Assembly (NCBI GenBank): GCA_025059945.1
Contig: JANXDC010000009.1
Coordinates: 1 to 64,000 of the forward strand
DNA from: Bacteroidota bacterium
GTDB taxonomy: Bacteria; Bacteroidota; Rhodothermia; JANXDC01
Reading direction: 5' to 3'
DNA: 64,000 nucleotides
The notes below the pieces were generated by a model, which worked only from the letters and a program-made list of their open reading frames with translations, made no database searches and was not told the origin of the DNA. Numbering within the stretch: position 1 is the first letter of the stretch; each line of letters begins with the position of its first letter. Positions 42,837-52,222 of this stretch are shown here, piece after piece. A program made the translations under genes and the position numbers.

Positions 42837-44756
42837 ATGAACCGATCCGCTGTTGTGCTGCTTTTGTGGAGCTGCGCCGGGGTGCTTCAAGCCCAGCCTG
42901 TGGCTCGCTTTGCCCCGCTTCCCTGGCCCGAACCCAACGCGATGCGCACCGCCACGGGCGCACCGGGACCCGCGTACTGGCAACAGCGGGCCGATTACTG
43001 GATTCAGGCTACGCTGGACACGGTTCGACACCGGCTCGAAGGGCGACAGCGGATCCGCTACACCAACTACGCCCCAGAGCCGCTTGAGCACCTGTGGCTG
43101 CAGCTGGATCAGAACCTCTTTCGCTCCGGAAGCCGAGGCGCCCGGCTCAACCCGGAGGGCCGCTGGAGCGGGGCCTTCTCCGAAGGAGGGTTCGAGATCC
43201 GGTCCGTCGTGCTCTCCCAAGAGGGCCGTCGCCAAGCGGCCCGGTACGCAATAGAGGACACGCGCATGCGCATCGAGCTGGACAGGCCCGTTCCGGCTCG
43301 CGGCGGCGTGATCGATATCGAACTGGAGTGGGCCTTTACGATACCCGAATACGGGGCCGACCGCATGGGCCGCACGCGCTTCCGGAAGGGCTGGCTGTAT
43401 GCGATCGCCCAATGGTATCCGCGCATGTGCGTCTACGACGACATCCGGGGCTGGAACGCGCTTCCCTACCTGGGGCAGGGGGAGTTCTACCTGAGCTACG
43501 GGGACTTCTACGTGGAGCTGACCGTGCCCCGGGAGCTGATCGTGGTGGCCACCGGGGAGCTCCTCAACCCAGAAGAGGTGCTCACGGCGCAGCAGCGCGA
43601 AAGGCTCCAGCGGGCCCGCCGGAGCGCCCAACCTGTCATGATCGTCTCGCGCGCCGAAGCCGGGCGCCCGGATGCGCGGCCGCCTGGACGCAGCCCCTTG
43701 ACGTGGCGTTTTCGCGCCCAAAACGTGCGGGATTTCGCCTGGGCCGCCTCCCGGGCCTTTCTTTGGGATGCGGCTAGCTGGGAAGACGTGCTCCTCATGT
43801 CCGTATACCCCGAAGAGGGGCTCGGCCCGGATTCCTTGGGCCAACCCGGCTGGGAGCGATCGACGGAGTACCTGCGGCACACGATCCGGTTCTATTCGGA
43901 AACGTACTACCGCTATCCCTACCCCGTGGCCATCAACGTGGCTGGACCCGTGGGCGGCATGGAATATCCCATGATCGTTTTCTGCGGAGTGTTCGCCCGA
44001 GGACAGGCCCTCTTCGGGGTCACGGATCATGAGTTCGGGCACACCTGGTTCCCCATGATTGTGGGCTCCGATGAGCGCCGCCACGTATGGATGGATGAGG
44101 GGCTCAATACGTTCATCAACCACTACTCGAATTTAGCCTACTACGGCCAGCAGGCCCGCCGTCTGGCTCAGCTGCACCCGGATACTGTGGCCAAACGCAT
44201 GCAGGAGCCCTGGCATCGCTACCCGATCATGACGGCCCCGGATCTGCTGCCTACGCGCGCCCTGGGTTTTCTGGGGTATCGCAAGCCGGCCTTCGGCCTT
44301 CTTTTGCTGCGCGAGTACATCGTGGGCCCGGAGCGCTTCGATCGCGCCTTTCGGGCCTACATCGCCCGGTGGGCCTTCAAGCATCCGCAACCGGTGGACT
44401 TCTTCCGCACCCTAGAGGACGTCGCCGGTGAGGACTTGGCCTGGTTCTGGCGCGGATGGTTTTACACGGCCGAGCTGTTTGATCAGGCCATAGACTCGGT
44501 GCGCGCCGAGCCCGGGCTTACGCGCGTGTACCTATCCAACCGCCAGGGGCTTGTACTGCCGACTACGCTGGAGCTGGAATTCGCCGACGGCAGCCGGGAG
44601 CGCATCCGGCTGCCCGTGGAGATCTGGGCGCATCAGGACCGCTATAGCTACGCGCTGCGCGATCCCCGTGCGGTGCGACGCGCGCGTATCGACCCGGACG
44701 GGCAGCTGCCGGATATCGACCGCTCTAACGACCTCTGGCCCCGAGCAAGCCGATAA
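42837..44756 (+). CDS. Exported M1 family zinc metallopeptidase
   Basis: A gluzincin aminopeptidase-like protein of 639 residues with a signal peptide (VVLLLWSCAGVLQAQ). The zinc site HEFGH starts at residue 398, with the third ligand Glu 19 residues after the second His (WMDEGLNTF). The exopeptidase motif GAMEN is represented by GGMEYPM, a variant common in the Bacteroidota M1 subgroup. AGAGGAG precedes the ATG at 42837; an in-frame ATG at 42795 has none and lacks a signal. Together with the S46 enzyme it could degrade peptides in the periplasm or outside. Confidence 0.92.
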   Translation: MNRSAVVLLLWSCAGVLQAQPVARFAPLPWPEPNAMRTATGAPGPAYWQQRADYWIQATLDTVRHRLEGRQRIRYTNYAPEPLEHLWLQLDQNLFRSGSRGARLNPEGRWSGAFSEGGFEIRSVVLSQEGRRQAARYAIEDTRMRIELDRPVPARGGVIDIELEWAFTIPEYGADRMGRTRFRKGWLYAIAQWYPRMCVYDDIRGWNALPYLGQGEFYLSYGDFYVELTVPRELIVVATGELLNPEEVLTAQQRERLQRARRSAQPVMIVSRAEAGRPDARPPGRSPLTWRFRAQNVRDFAWAASRAFLWDAASWEDVLLMSVYPEEGLGPDSLGQPGWERSTEYLRHTIRFYSETYYRYPYPVAINVAGPVGGMEYPMIVFCGVFARGQALFGVTDHEFGHTWFPMIVGSDERRHVWMDEGLNTFINHYSNLAYYGQQARRLAQLHPDTVAKRMQEPWHRYPIMTAPDLLPTRALGFLGYRKPAFGLLLLREYIVGPERFDRAFRAYIARWAFKHPQPVDFFRTLEDVAGEDLAWFWRGWFYTAELFDQAIDSVRAEPGLTRVYLSNRQGLVLPTTLELEFADGSRERIRLPVEIWAHQDRYSYALRDPRAVRRARIDPDGQLPDIDRSNDLWPRASR

Positions 44757-44757
44757 G

Positions 44758-45222
44758 ATGGCCGCCTTCGACCGTCCGCGTTTCTGGGCCGACGCCATGC
44801 TAGGCGGGCTTGCGCGCTGGCTGCGCGTGCTGGGCTACGATACCCGCTACGAGCCCTACATCTGCGATCAGGCGCTCGTGCAGCGCGCGCGAGCCGAGGC
44901 CCGCATCGTGCTCACGCGCGACCGGGCCCTTGCGCGCGCGCTTAGCCCCGAAGAAGTCCTCTGGATTGCGCACCTGCGTCCGCTGGAGCAGCTTCAGGAA
45001 GTGATCGCGCGCTTTGCGCTGGATACTCGGTCCGGTCTTTTTAGCCGCTGCCTGCGCTGCAACGCGGCGCTTGAGCCCGCCTCCTGGTCCGCCCATCGTC
45101 ACCGGCTGCCATCCGGACCGCGCATCCGGACGGAACCGGTCCTGTACCGATGCCCCTGCTGCGACCGATTGTATTGGGAGGGCGGACACGTAGCCCGCAT
45201 GCGCCGCTTATTGGGCGTGTAA
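44758..45222 (+). CDS. Mut7-C RNase-domain protein with zinc ribbon
   Basis: A 154-residue protein with a Mut7-C domain, a PIN-like predicted ribonuclease, followed by a four-cysteine zinc ribbon. The signature WADAMLGGLARWLRVLGYDT lies near the start, IVLTRDRAL in the middle, and cysteine pairs CLRC (about residue 98) and CPCC (about 130) close it. The ATG overlaps the preceding reading frame's end by spacing of one base after the M1 stop, suggesting one transcript. Its substrate is unknown. Confidence 0.88.
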   Translation: MAAFDRPRFWADAMLGGLARWLRVLGYDTRYEPYICDQALVQRARAEARIVLTRDRALARALSPEEVLWIAHLRPLEQLQEVIARFALDTRSGLFSRCLRCNAALEPASWSAHRHRLPSGPRIRTEPVLYRCPCCDRLYWEGGHVARMRRLLGV

Positions 45223-45383
45223 AAAATGCCCCGGCAAGGCGCAAAAAAAGAGGCCCTCTTTTGTTTTGGATAGCCCCCAAGGCCGTCTTTTCTCTTCAAA
45301 CTTGCCTTGGCTTTGTCCTTAAGAGGCCTGGAACGCCGTTTGCCTAGCGGAGGAGTTGCTATCAGCGCAAGGAGGATAAGGTC

Positions 45384-46763
45384 GTGCAACAGCACAGACA
45401 GCCCGTCCCGCAAGTCGAAGAGATCGTGGCGCTTGTAGAGGGGATTTTAAAAGGCCAAGGCTCCCTTGTGGAGGGCTTTTTCCTGCAATACCCCGAATGG
45501 CGGAGCCCGTGGGCGTCCTTTCTGAGCAAATGGGCCTCCTGGCCGGGGTGGCTTGTGCGCGCCATGGACAACAACGTGGAGCGCATCCGCAACCTGGCCG
45601 AGCTGCAGCAGGCCGCCTCCCAGTTCCGGGGTCGGTTTCTGGCGGACACAGATCAGCTCAACGCGCTGGCCGCGGCTACAGAACAAATGACGGCCACAAG
45701 CCGCAACATCGCCGAGCACATCGCCCACATGGCCGAAGAGGCGGAGGAGACTAGCCAAGAGATCCAGAAAATATTCGGTCTCATGCAAGGCGTCTTCAGC
45801 GCGATGGGCCAGGTACGGGAGTCCATCGAGCTTATGGCTGAGACGATCCAGCATTTTATGCGCAGCATGCAAACCATCTCAGGTCTCACCCGCACGGTAA
45901 ACGACATCGCCCGCCAGACGAACTTGCTGGCCCTCAATGCCGCCATAGAGGCGGCGCGCGCCGGCGAGCATGGCCGGGGCTTTGCCGTGGTGGCCGATGA
46001 GGTGCGCAAGCTAGCCGAGAAATCCGCTCAGGCCGCGCACGAAATCAACGACACGGCCCTGGAACTGGAACGGCATTCGGCTCAAGTGGACGCGCGCCTA
46101 ACAGAAGGGCTAAGGGCGCTTGAGGAAAGTCAGAAGAAAATCGCCGTCCTTAGCACCGCGTTCTCTAGGGCTCAGCAGACGGCCGAGACCACCGTCACGG
46201 GTGCGGCGCATATCCGGATGGCGATCCAGGAGCTGGAGCAGGCCATCGAGCAAGCCTCCCGCAACGCCGTAGAGCTTTTCTCAAGCCAATCGGCCAACGT
46301 GGAGACGCTCGATTCCATGCTGAGCGTTTTGGATCAAATAGCGCGGCTTGGACAGGAATCCGTGGCGTTGTTTGCGGAATGGCCCTCCGATACGCTGCTT
46401 GTTACGATCGCCAAGGCCGATCACGTCATTTGGGTGCAGCGCGTAAACGACGCCCTGCTGGGCAAGATCTCCATCCGTGGCTCCGAGCTTGCGGACCATC
46501 GTAGCTGCCGACTGGGCAAATGGTATTACAGCCGCGGCATGGAGCTATTGGGGCATGTGCAGCAGTTCCGGGATTTCGAAGCGCTCCACGCTGAGGTGCA
46601 CCGCACAGGCCGCCAGATCGTAGAGGCGATCCAGGAGGGCCGACCGGAGGAGGCGCTCCGTCAGGCGCGTCGCCTCAATGAGCTGCGGGACCGCGTACTA
46701 GAGGCGCTTACCCAGATGCGCGAGCTGTTGGCAAGGGAACACCTACCTCAAAACGGACGGTAA
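45384..46763 (+). CDS. Soluble methyl-accepting chemotaxis-type receptor with CZB zinc domain
   Basis: A 459-residue receptor with no transmembrane helix. The signalling domain has the MCP hairpin tip [20 protein letters not shown] and [15 protein letters not shown]. The C-terminal chemoreceptor zinc-binding (CZB) domain has predicted ligands H347 (KADHVIW), C375 (SCRLGKWYY), H402 and H406 (LHAEVHRTG). The GTG start at 45384 is used because AAGGAGG lies 8 bases upstream. The first ~90 residues match no domain I know. No other chemotaxis genes are in the window. It probably senses a cytoplasmic signal such as zinc or an oxidant, by family analogy. Confidence 0.92.
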   Translation: MQQHRQPVPQVEEIVALVEGILKGQGSLVEGFFLQYPEWRSPWASFLSKWASWPGWLVRAMDNNVERIRNLAELQQAASQFRGRFLADTDQLNALAAATEQMTATSRNIAEHIAHMAEEAEETSQEIQKIFGLMQGVFSAMGQVRESIELMAETIQHFMRSMQTISGLTRTVNDIARQTNLLALNAAIEAARAGEHGRGFAVVADEVRKLAEKSAQAAHEINDTALELERHSAQVDARLTEGLRALEESQKKIAVLSTAFSRAQQTAETTVTGAAHIRMAIQELEQAIEQASRNAVELFSSQSANVETLDSMLSVLDQIARLGQESVALFAEWPSDTLLVTIAKADHVIWVQRVNDALLGKISIRGSELADHRSCRLGKWYYSRGMELLGHVQQFRDFEALHAEVHRTGRQIVEAIQEGRPEEALRQARRLNELRDRVLEALTQMRELLAREHLPQNGR

Positions 46764-46766
46764 ACC

Positions 46767-46801
46767 GAGAGGGCGATCGGATCCAAACCGATCGCCCTCT
46801 C
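46767..46801. terminator. Bidirectional terminator between the chemoreceptor and amidohydrolase genes
   Basis: GAGAGGGCGATCGG (46767-46780) pairs perfectly with CCGATCGCCCTCTC (46788-46801) around a seven-base loop. It lies just past the chemoreceptor stop and also serves the convergent amidohydrolase gene. T-runs are short on both sides. Confidence 0.75.
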
Positions 46802-46821
46802 TCCAAAAGTTTTAGAACGCT

Positions 46822-48117
46822 TTAAAAGGCGCGTCGGCGGTATTCCTCCCACAGCTGAGTGTGACGGCTCACCAGGGGCACTAGCCAGCCGTTGATGAAG
46901 AGGTATCGCACCTGAGTGCGCAGCTCCAGCGGGTCGCCGTCGGTGACGATGAGCGTCGCATCTTTACCCACCTCTAGGGAGCCCATCCGATCGGCCACCC
47001 CCCAAATCTGGGCCGGATAGAGCGTAATGGCTTTAAGGGCCTCTTCCTTGGGCAGACCAAAGGCTGCGGCCATACCCGCATGATGGGCCAGGTTGCGGGC
47101 GTTGTAGTAATCGAAGGTGCCGATGGCGATCTTCACCCCCGCCTTGGCCAAGGCGGCGGCGTTCGCGTAGGCGCGATCGTAACGATCATAGGGCCGCGTG
47201 GGCAGGGCCAGCACGGGCCCCACGATACAGGGGATACCCGACTGCGCTAGGCTGTCGGCCACGCGCCAGCCCTCGGCCACGCCGGCGAAAATCGCCTTGA
47301 TCTTGCGCTCTCGCACCCAGCGAATCGCGGCCAGAATATCGCGCTCCGCGTTCACGTTGATCAGAAACGGCAGCTCACCCCGCACCACGGGCCGCAGGGC
47401 CTCTAGACGCTGATCCCACAGGGGGGGCTCGCCGGAGCGGTTGCGCTCGTACGCCTCCCAAGCCCGGTTGTAGGCCACGGCTTTCTGCCAGAGTTCGTTG
47501 AGTTGCCGCAGCTGCTGTTCGTATTGGCGGCGGCGCTCCTCTTCGCTTTGCTGCTGAAAGAGCGAACGACGACCCACAGAGGGAAAATTCATCACCACGC
47601 CCACGGAGGGGCGTACGGCCATTTGCTCCGGTGTGTATCCATGTAGGTTAATCAGCGTGGCCTGCCCAGATAGCAACCCCCCCGTGGGGGCCGAAATCAC
47701 GGTCGTGACCCCAGCCACACGGGTAACGGGTATGTGGGTGCTGGCCGGATTGATGGCCGTAAGGGCCAGCATGTGGGGGTTGTAGGCGCCCACTTCGCTT
47801 TCGTCGCGGGTCTCCGGAATCTGACCGATCTCGATCAGCCCCACCTGCGTGTAGCTGTTGATGAGCCCGGGGTAGATGCTCAAGCCGGAGCAGTCGAGCA
47901 CCTCCGCCCCCTGCGGAATGGTTACGTTGGGGCCTACGGCGGCGATCTTGCCGTTTTGGATAAGCAGCGTACCGCGTTCGATCACGCCTCCGGAGACGGT
48001 TACGATGCGTGCGTTGGTGAGCGCAAACGTCCCCGTACGAGAAGGGGGGATGCCTTGGCCCCAGGCGCCCGCTGAGAATCCAAGCACAACCCCCACGCAC
48101 AAAAGCCTTCGCATCAT
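46822..48117 (-). CDS. Amidohydrolase-fold protein lacking metal ligands (third gene of trio)
   Basis: The 431-residue exported protein (signal MMRRLLCVGVVLGFSAGAWG) has the composite-domain fold of imidazolonepropionase-like amidohydrolases: PGLI near residue 83 and SLEVGKDATLIVTDGDPLEL near the C-terminus. The metal HxH that follows PGLIDxHxH is replaced: residues 87-91 read NSYTQ. The later His positions are also missing (INVNAERD for the HxH-bearing strand, FAGVAEG for the next). It is probably not a metal hydrolase. It overlaps the middle gene by four bases (ATGA), so they are co-expressed and may form a complex. The pseudoenzyme reading is an inference. Confidence 0.85.
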   Translation of the reverse strand: MMRRLLCVGVVLGFSAGAWGQGIPPSRTGTFALTNARIVTVSGGVIERGTLLIQNGKIAAVGPNVTIPQGAEVLDCSGLSIYPGLINSYTQVGLIEIGQIPETRDESEVGAYNPHMLALTAINPASTHIPVTRVAGVTTVISAPTGGLLSGQATLINLHGYTPEQMAVRPSVGVVMNFPSVGRRSLFQQQSEEERRRQYEQQLRQLNELWQKAVAYNRAWEAYERNRSGEPPLWDQRLEALRPVVRGELPFLINVNAERDILAAIRWVRERKIKAIFAGVAEGWRVADSLAQSGIPCIVGPVLALPTRPYDRYDRAYANAAALAKAGVKIAIGTFDYYNARNLAHHAGMAAAFGLPKEEALKAITLYPAQIWGVADRMGSLEVGKDATLIVTDGDPLELRTQVRYLFINGWLVPLVSRHTQLWEEYRRRAF

Positions 48118-49571
48118 GGCCGATCCTCCTTGTGGGCCATCATCTCCTCTACGAGCTCGTACAGGTCAACTCCCCCCATCCAGGCGCCCTCGTGCGCCTC
48201 GGCCCCCAGCATGCAGCGGTCGTAGTCGGCGGGGTTGAACTGCACGTAGGCGTCCTCCAGGGACTCGTCAGGGTCGATAGCCAAGCGCATATCATCTGGA
48301 TCCTTGCTGCGATCGAAGCGCACGACCCCATCGACCAGCGTCATCTCGCAGACCGCATACACGGACAGGGGATGGGCGCTGAAGATGGCCAGATCGGCGT
48401 CCTTACCGACCTCGATGGAGCCGATCCGGTGATCGAGGCCGATTTGCTTGGCGGGGTTGAGGGTGATCATGGCCAGGGCCGCATCCTCGGGCACGCCGCC
48501 GTAACGGACGGCCTTGGCGGCCTCATGATAGAGGCGCCGCACCAGCTCGTCGGAGTCGGAGTTCAGCGACACGTTCACCCCGTATTGATGCATGATGGCC
48601 GCATTATACGGGGTGGCGTAGTAGACCTCGAACTTGTAAGCCCACCAATCCGAGAAGGTCGAGGCCATCGCGCCAAACTCAGCTAGCTCCTTAGCGACCT
48701 TGTAGCCTTCGAGCACGTGCTGAAAGACGAGCCGCTTGATGCCGAAGTCGCGGAAGACCCGCAGCACCATCAGAATCTCATCGGCCCTATAAGAGTGGCA
48801 ATGCACGATGACCTCCCCGCGCAGGATGGCGGCTAGCGTCTCCAGGCGTTCGTCTTTGCGGGGGGCGATGGGCTCAGGCCCTCGACGGCGGCTGCGCTCC
48901 CAAGCCTGCCGGGCGCGCTCATAGACCTCCCATTCGGCCATGTACCGGCGGGCCATCTCGAAGGCTTTGCGCATGACCTGCTCTACGCCCATGCGCGTAG
49001 CGGGGGTCACGTTCTCGCGACCGCCGCCGAATTGCCCTTGGCTGGCCCGGCCGTGCACGCGCGTGGGGTTTTCACCCAAGGCGAACTTGATCGTGCGCGG
49101 GGCATCCTGCAGGATCATACGCTCTACGGGCTCCCCGTAGCGAAGCTTCATCGTCACGGGCTGGCCGCCGATGACGTTCGCCGAACCGTGCATGGAATGG
49201 ATCGTGGTCACCCCGCCGGCCAGAGCCCGGTAGATGTTGACTTCGTAGGGGTTGACCACGTCGCGGATGCGCACCTCGGCCGTAACGGGGTTTGTGGCCT
49301 CGTTGACGTTGTCGATCGCCATGTGCGAGTGCGCATCGATGATACCGGGCATGACGAACTTGCCCCTTGCGTCGATCACCTGAGCTCCGGGGGGCGCCGT
49401 CAGGTTGGGCCCGATCTGCGCGATCTTGCCGTCGCGGATGAGGATATCCGTATTCGGCAGCGTGCCCCGCGTTACGGTGAGCACGGTGCCACCTCGGATG
49501 AGCACAACGTTTTGGCCGTCGGCGCTGAGGGCCGCGATCCAAAAGACCAGGATAAACCCCATGCGTCTCAT
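48114..49571 (-). CDS. Amidohydrolase (imidazolonepropionase-like), apparently active (middle gene of trio)
   Basis: A 485-residue exported metal-dependent hydrolase of unknown substrate. Signal MRRMGFILVFWIAALSADG. The first metal motif is H81-S-H83 in PGIIDAHSHMAID. Further ligands appear in VIVHCHSYRADE, LVFQHVLEGYK and NVSLNSDSDE (acidic residue). The C-terminal composite domain ends in SIEVGKDADLAIFSAHPLSV. AGGAGGT precedes the ATG. It lies between two relatives that lack these residues. Imidazolonepropionase or prolidase-like activity is possible; nothing nearby indicates the substrate. Confidence 0.88.
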   Translation of the reverse strand: MRRMGFILVFWIAALSADGQNVVLIRGGTVLTVTRGTLPNTDILIRDGKIAQIGPNLTAPPGAQVIDARGKFVMPGIIDAHSHMAIDNVNEATNPVTAEVRIRDVVNPYEVNIYRALAGGVTTIHSMHGSANVIGGQPVTMKLRYGEPVERMILQDAPRTIKFALGENPTRVHGRASQGQFGGGRENVTPATRMGVEQVMRKAFEMARRYMAEWEVYERARQAWERSRRRGPEPIAPRKDERLETLAAILRGEVIVHCHSYRADEILMVLRVFRDFGIKRLVFQHVLEGYKVAKELAEFGAMASTFSDWWAYKFEVYYATPYNAAIMHQYGVNVSLNSDSDELVRRLYHEAAKAVRYGGVPEDAALAMITLNPAKQIGLDHRIGSIEVGKDADLAIFSAHPLSVYAVCEMTLVDGVVRFDRSKDPDDMRLAIDPDESLEDAYVQFNPADYDRCMLGAEAHEGAWMGGVDLYELVEEMMAHKEDRP

Positions 49572-49586
49572 GCTCTGGACCTCCTC

Positions 49587-51356
49587 TTAATTCGGAATCC
49601 GCCGGGCTGACCATTGTCCGCTACCGCCTCCAGGTACGGGGAAGCTACCCGCTATGATGTCCCCCGAAACGGTACCCCGCATGGGGAAGGCGAATTGCTG
49701 GCCCTGAAACGAGATGGCCATCTCCAAGACGACCTCCGATCCGGAAACCCGCCCCCCCAGAAGGCTCACCTCAATGGGGGCGTTTACGGAAATCCGCCCC
49801 GTAAGGCTGGAACCATTCTGCTCCAGCTCTAAACGGCCCTGCAGGGCCCCTTGCGGACTCTCGATGACGAGCGACCAGGCCCCCTGCAGGTTCGCCGTCT
49901 CCCCGGCCGCAGGCCGAGCCGCGGCCGGTGGACGCGCTCCTGGCCCGGCCGGAGCGGGACGCGCCTCTACGGAGAAGCGTTCGCCGGCTACGAAGACATA
50001 CCGCACCTGCGCATCGCGATCGAAATAATCGCCCCGCGTTACGACCAAGTTGGCGATTTTGCCGGGCTCTAGAGAACCCAACTGCCGCTCCACGCCATAG
50101 ATACGGGCCGCATTCAGCGTAAGGGCCCGAAGCACGGCCTCCTTAGAAGCGCCCGCCTCCACGAGTCGTCGGAGGTTGGTGCGGATCTGCGCCGGCTCCA
50201 CGTTGGCCGTAGCCAGCGCCACGGGTAGATCGGAGTTCAGCAACTGCGCGTAAGCCTCTAGGCGCGCCTTGCGAGCCTGCTCTTGACGATCCAGCAGCCG
50301 CCGCATCTCTTCAGAGGCGCGCCGCCGGCGCTCCTGGGCCGCCCGAGAGGTATCGGCCTCCCGCGGCAGGCGCAGCGACAGTGCCACGGGCACGCGAGCC
50401 GTCCGGAGCCGGTCCAAGACCAAATCGGGCTGCTCTACGCCCGTAAGCACGATGCGCCAACCCACCTCTTGCGCCAGGTTAAGGGCGCGCCAAACCGAGC
50501 GGGCATCTGGAGCCTCAAATAACACGGGAACTTGGCCTTTATAAACCGGAATGAGCGCCTCGCGGACCGGATCCCGAACCGGTTTGGGGCGACCGTTAGG
50601 ATCGCGCTCGTAGGCGGCTAGCAGGGCATCCAGATAGCGCGCATCATGCCCTAGTTGACGGATCATGGCCATCACGGCCATGGTGGTGCCGGGATAGACG
50701 CCGCGAGCGGACTGAAATTGCGCAAACACCCCCACTTCCGGTTTAAGGGCTAGCGCTTCGGCCTCATACCCCCAAGGGGGCATGCCCACAAAGGGGCGAT
50801 CCCGGTCCGGTACGCTCCCCAACAAGAGCAAGCTGGCCTTGCCGGCCAGAAAACCCTCGCGAGAGGTTACGACGGCCGCCGTAAAACCGGCCTCGCGCCA
50901 GGTCCGAACCGAGGCGTCGGCGGGCTGAAACTCCTCCAGGGCCAGGCGCGTCGGCCGAAGCCCCATCTGCTCCGGGGTGGGGTCACCGGAGAAAACCCGC
51001 GGCTGCGCGCCCGCCGTCGGGGGACGTGCCCCGGCTGCCTGGGCCGACCCGGCCGGCTGAGATCGGGGAATGCCCACAAACGAGCGCCCGTCGATGAAGC
51101 CCGGATACACGGTAAGCCCCCCTCCATCGATCGTGTCGGCGTCGGCGGGCACGGTGACGTTCGGCCCCACGGCCAAGATAAGCCCGTCGCGGATCACGAT
51201 CGTGCCGCGCGGGATTTCAGGTCCCGAGACGGGCACGATGCGGGCGTTTACGATGGCCAGCGTGCGCGTGCCCGGACCCGGGTTTTGGGCTCTGGCGGGC
51301 CAGGCGCAGAAGGCCACTCCCCAGAGCCCACACAAAATCGTTAACGCCTTTTGCAT
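49587..51356 (-). CDS. Amidohydrolase-fold protein lacking metal ligands, with C-terminal beta domain (first gene of trio)
   Basis: The 589-residue exported protein (signal LTILCGLWGVAFCAWPARAQ) has an amidohydrolase fold, but the metal HxH is replaced: PGFIDGRSF at residues 85-93, with Arg91 and Phe93 for the two His. The later segments also lack His (VPVLFEAPDA; IVLTGVEQPD). The composite domain is retained (SLEPGKIANLVVTRGDYF). Unlike its neighbours it has a C-terminal extra domain of about 90 residues with beta strands (WSLVIESPQGALQGRLELE; GSFPVPGGGSGQWSARR). It is 15 bases upstream of the active member. A structural or regulatory role is inferred. Confidence 0.83.
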   Translation of the reverse strand: MQKALTILCGLWGVAFCAWPARAQNPGPGTRTLAIVNARIVPVSGPEIPRGTIVIRDGLILAVGPNVTVPADADTIDGGGLTVYPGFIDGRSFVGIPRSQPAGSAQAAGARPPTAGAQPRVFSGDPTPEQMGLRPTRLALEEFQPADASVRTWREAGFTAAVVTSREGFLAGKASLLLLGSVPDRDRPFVGMPPWGYEAEALALKPEVGVFAQFQSARGVYPGTTMAVMAMIRQLGHDARYLDALLAAYERDPNGRPKPVRDPVREALIPVYKGQVPVLFEAPDARSVWRALNLAQEVGWRIVLTGVEQPDLVLDRLRTARVPVALSLRLPREADTSRAAQERRRRASEEMRRLLDRQEQARKARLEAYAQLLNSDLPVALATANVEPAQIRTNLRRLVEAGASKEAVLRALTLNAARIYGVERQLGSLEPGKIANLVVTRGDYFDRDAQVRYVFVAGERFSVEARPAPAGPGARPPAAARPAAGETANLQGAWSLVIESPQGALQGRLELEQNGSSLTGRISVNAPIEVSLLGGRVSGSEVVLEMAISFQGQQFAFPMRGTVSGDIIAGSFPVPGGGSGQWSARRIPN

Positions 51357-51453
51357 ATACGCACCCCTTCAAGGCTAGTTCGTGCACACCCGCATCTTGA
51401 GCACCGTATTTTACGGCAAGCTGCGTCGGATTCGATAACCCGGCCCCGACGCG

Positions 51454-52218
51454 TTACAGGCTTTTTACAGAGGCCCGGTTGTGCGCAACAGCCCACCTGT
51501 AGGCCATTTCGACAGCTTCCACCCAAGGAACCGGTAGGACACGAACGGGCGCTTCCCGTACCGCAGCCGCGGCGTTGGCTGGAGCGAACGCAAAGCCCAC
51601 CTGTCGGAGGGCGGGCAAATCCCCGGAGCTATCTCCTATGTAGGCCACCTCCTCTGGGGAGGCGCCCCAGGCGCGGCATAGCCAAAGGAGCCCTTGTCCT
51701 TTGTCCGCACCGCGCACAACGAGATCAAGCGAAATCGGTGTTCTGTGCAGCACCAGATCCGGAAAACGCGCCTCTATGAGCGGAGCCATCTCCGCGTATA
51801 GACGCTCTATTAAACTCGCATCCGGGCTCACTAGACCCACCTGGGTGCGCTTGGCGTACTCGTAGAAAAGCTGCGGATAGCGGCACGCGTACCCATCCAG
51901 CACCCAGCGCCGGGCCTCCTCCAGCTGCCGCCACTGCTCCGGGCCGATCGCATCGGACCAGCGGACCTGATAGGTGCGCAGGTCAAAGAGCCCTCCTCCG
52001 CTTTCGAAGGCAAAAGGCCCCTCCAGATCCAAGGCCTGCGCCACGGCCTCCGCATAGGGCAGCGGCCGGCCCGTCAGCACGGTGATGGGAGGGTAAAGCG
52101 GATCCCGGCGGGCGCGCGCCTGCCAAGCGCGCAGCCGCGCAAAGGCCTTCCAGGGAAAGGCCCGAAAGGGCTCCGCAAGACAGCCGTCGATATCCGTCAC
52201 GAACAGGCGGATGGGCAT
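51454..52218 (-). CDS. HAD superfamily (type IIB-like) hydrolase
   Basis: A 254-residue HAD phosphatase. Motif I is FVTDIDGCLAE (nucleophile Asp8), motif II ITVLTGRPLPYAEAV, motif III lysine in DLVVRGADKGQGL, motif IV AYIGDSSGDLPAL. The large cap between motifs II and III (about residues 75-165) and the GDSSGDLPAL motif resemble the Cof/sucrose-phosphatase (IIB) group. The substrate is unknown; a sugar-phosphate or lipid-phosphate is possible from the neighbours. It follows the beta-barrel gene by four bases. Confidence 0.88.
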   Translation of the reverse strand: MPIRLFVTDIDGCLAEPFRAFPWKAFARLRAWQARARRDPLYPPITVLTGRPLPYAEAVAQALDLEGPFAFESGGGLFDLRTYQVRWSDAIGPEQWRQLEEARRWVLDGYACRYPQLFYEYAKRTQVGLVSPDASLIERLYAEMAPLIEARFPDLVLHRTPISLDLVVRGADKGQGLLWLCRAWGASPEEVAYIGDSSGDLPALRQVGFAFAPANAAAAVREAPVRVLPVPWVEAVEMAYRWAVAHNRASVKSL

Positions 52219-52222
52219 GCGC

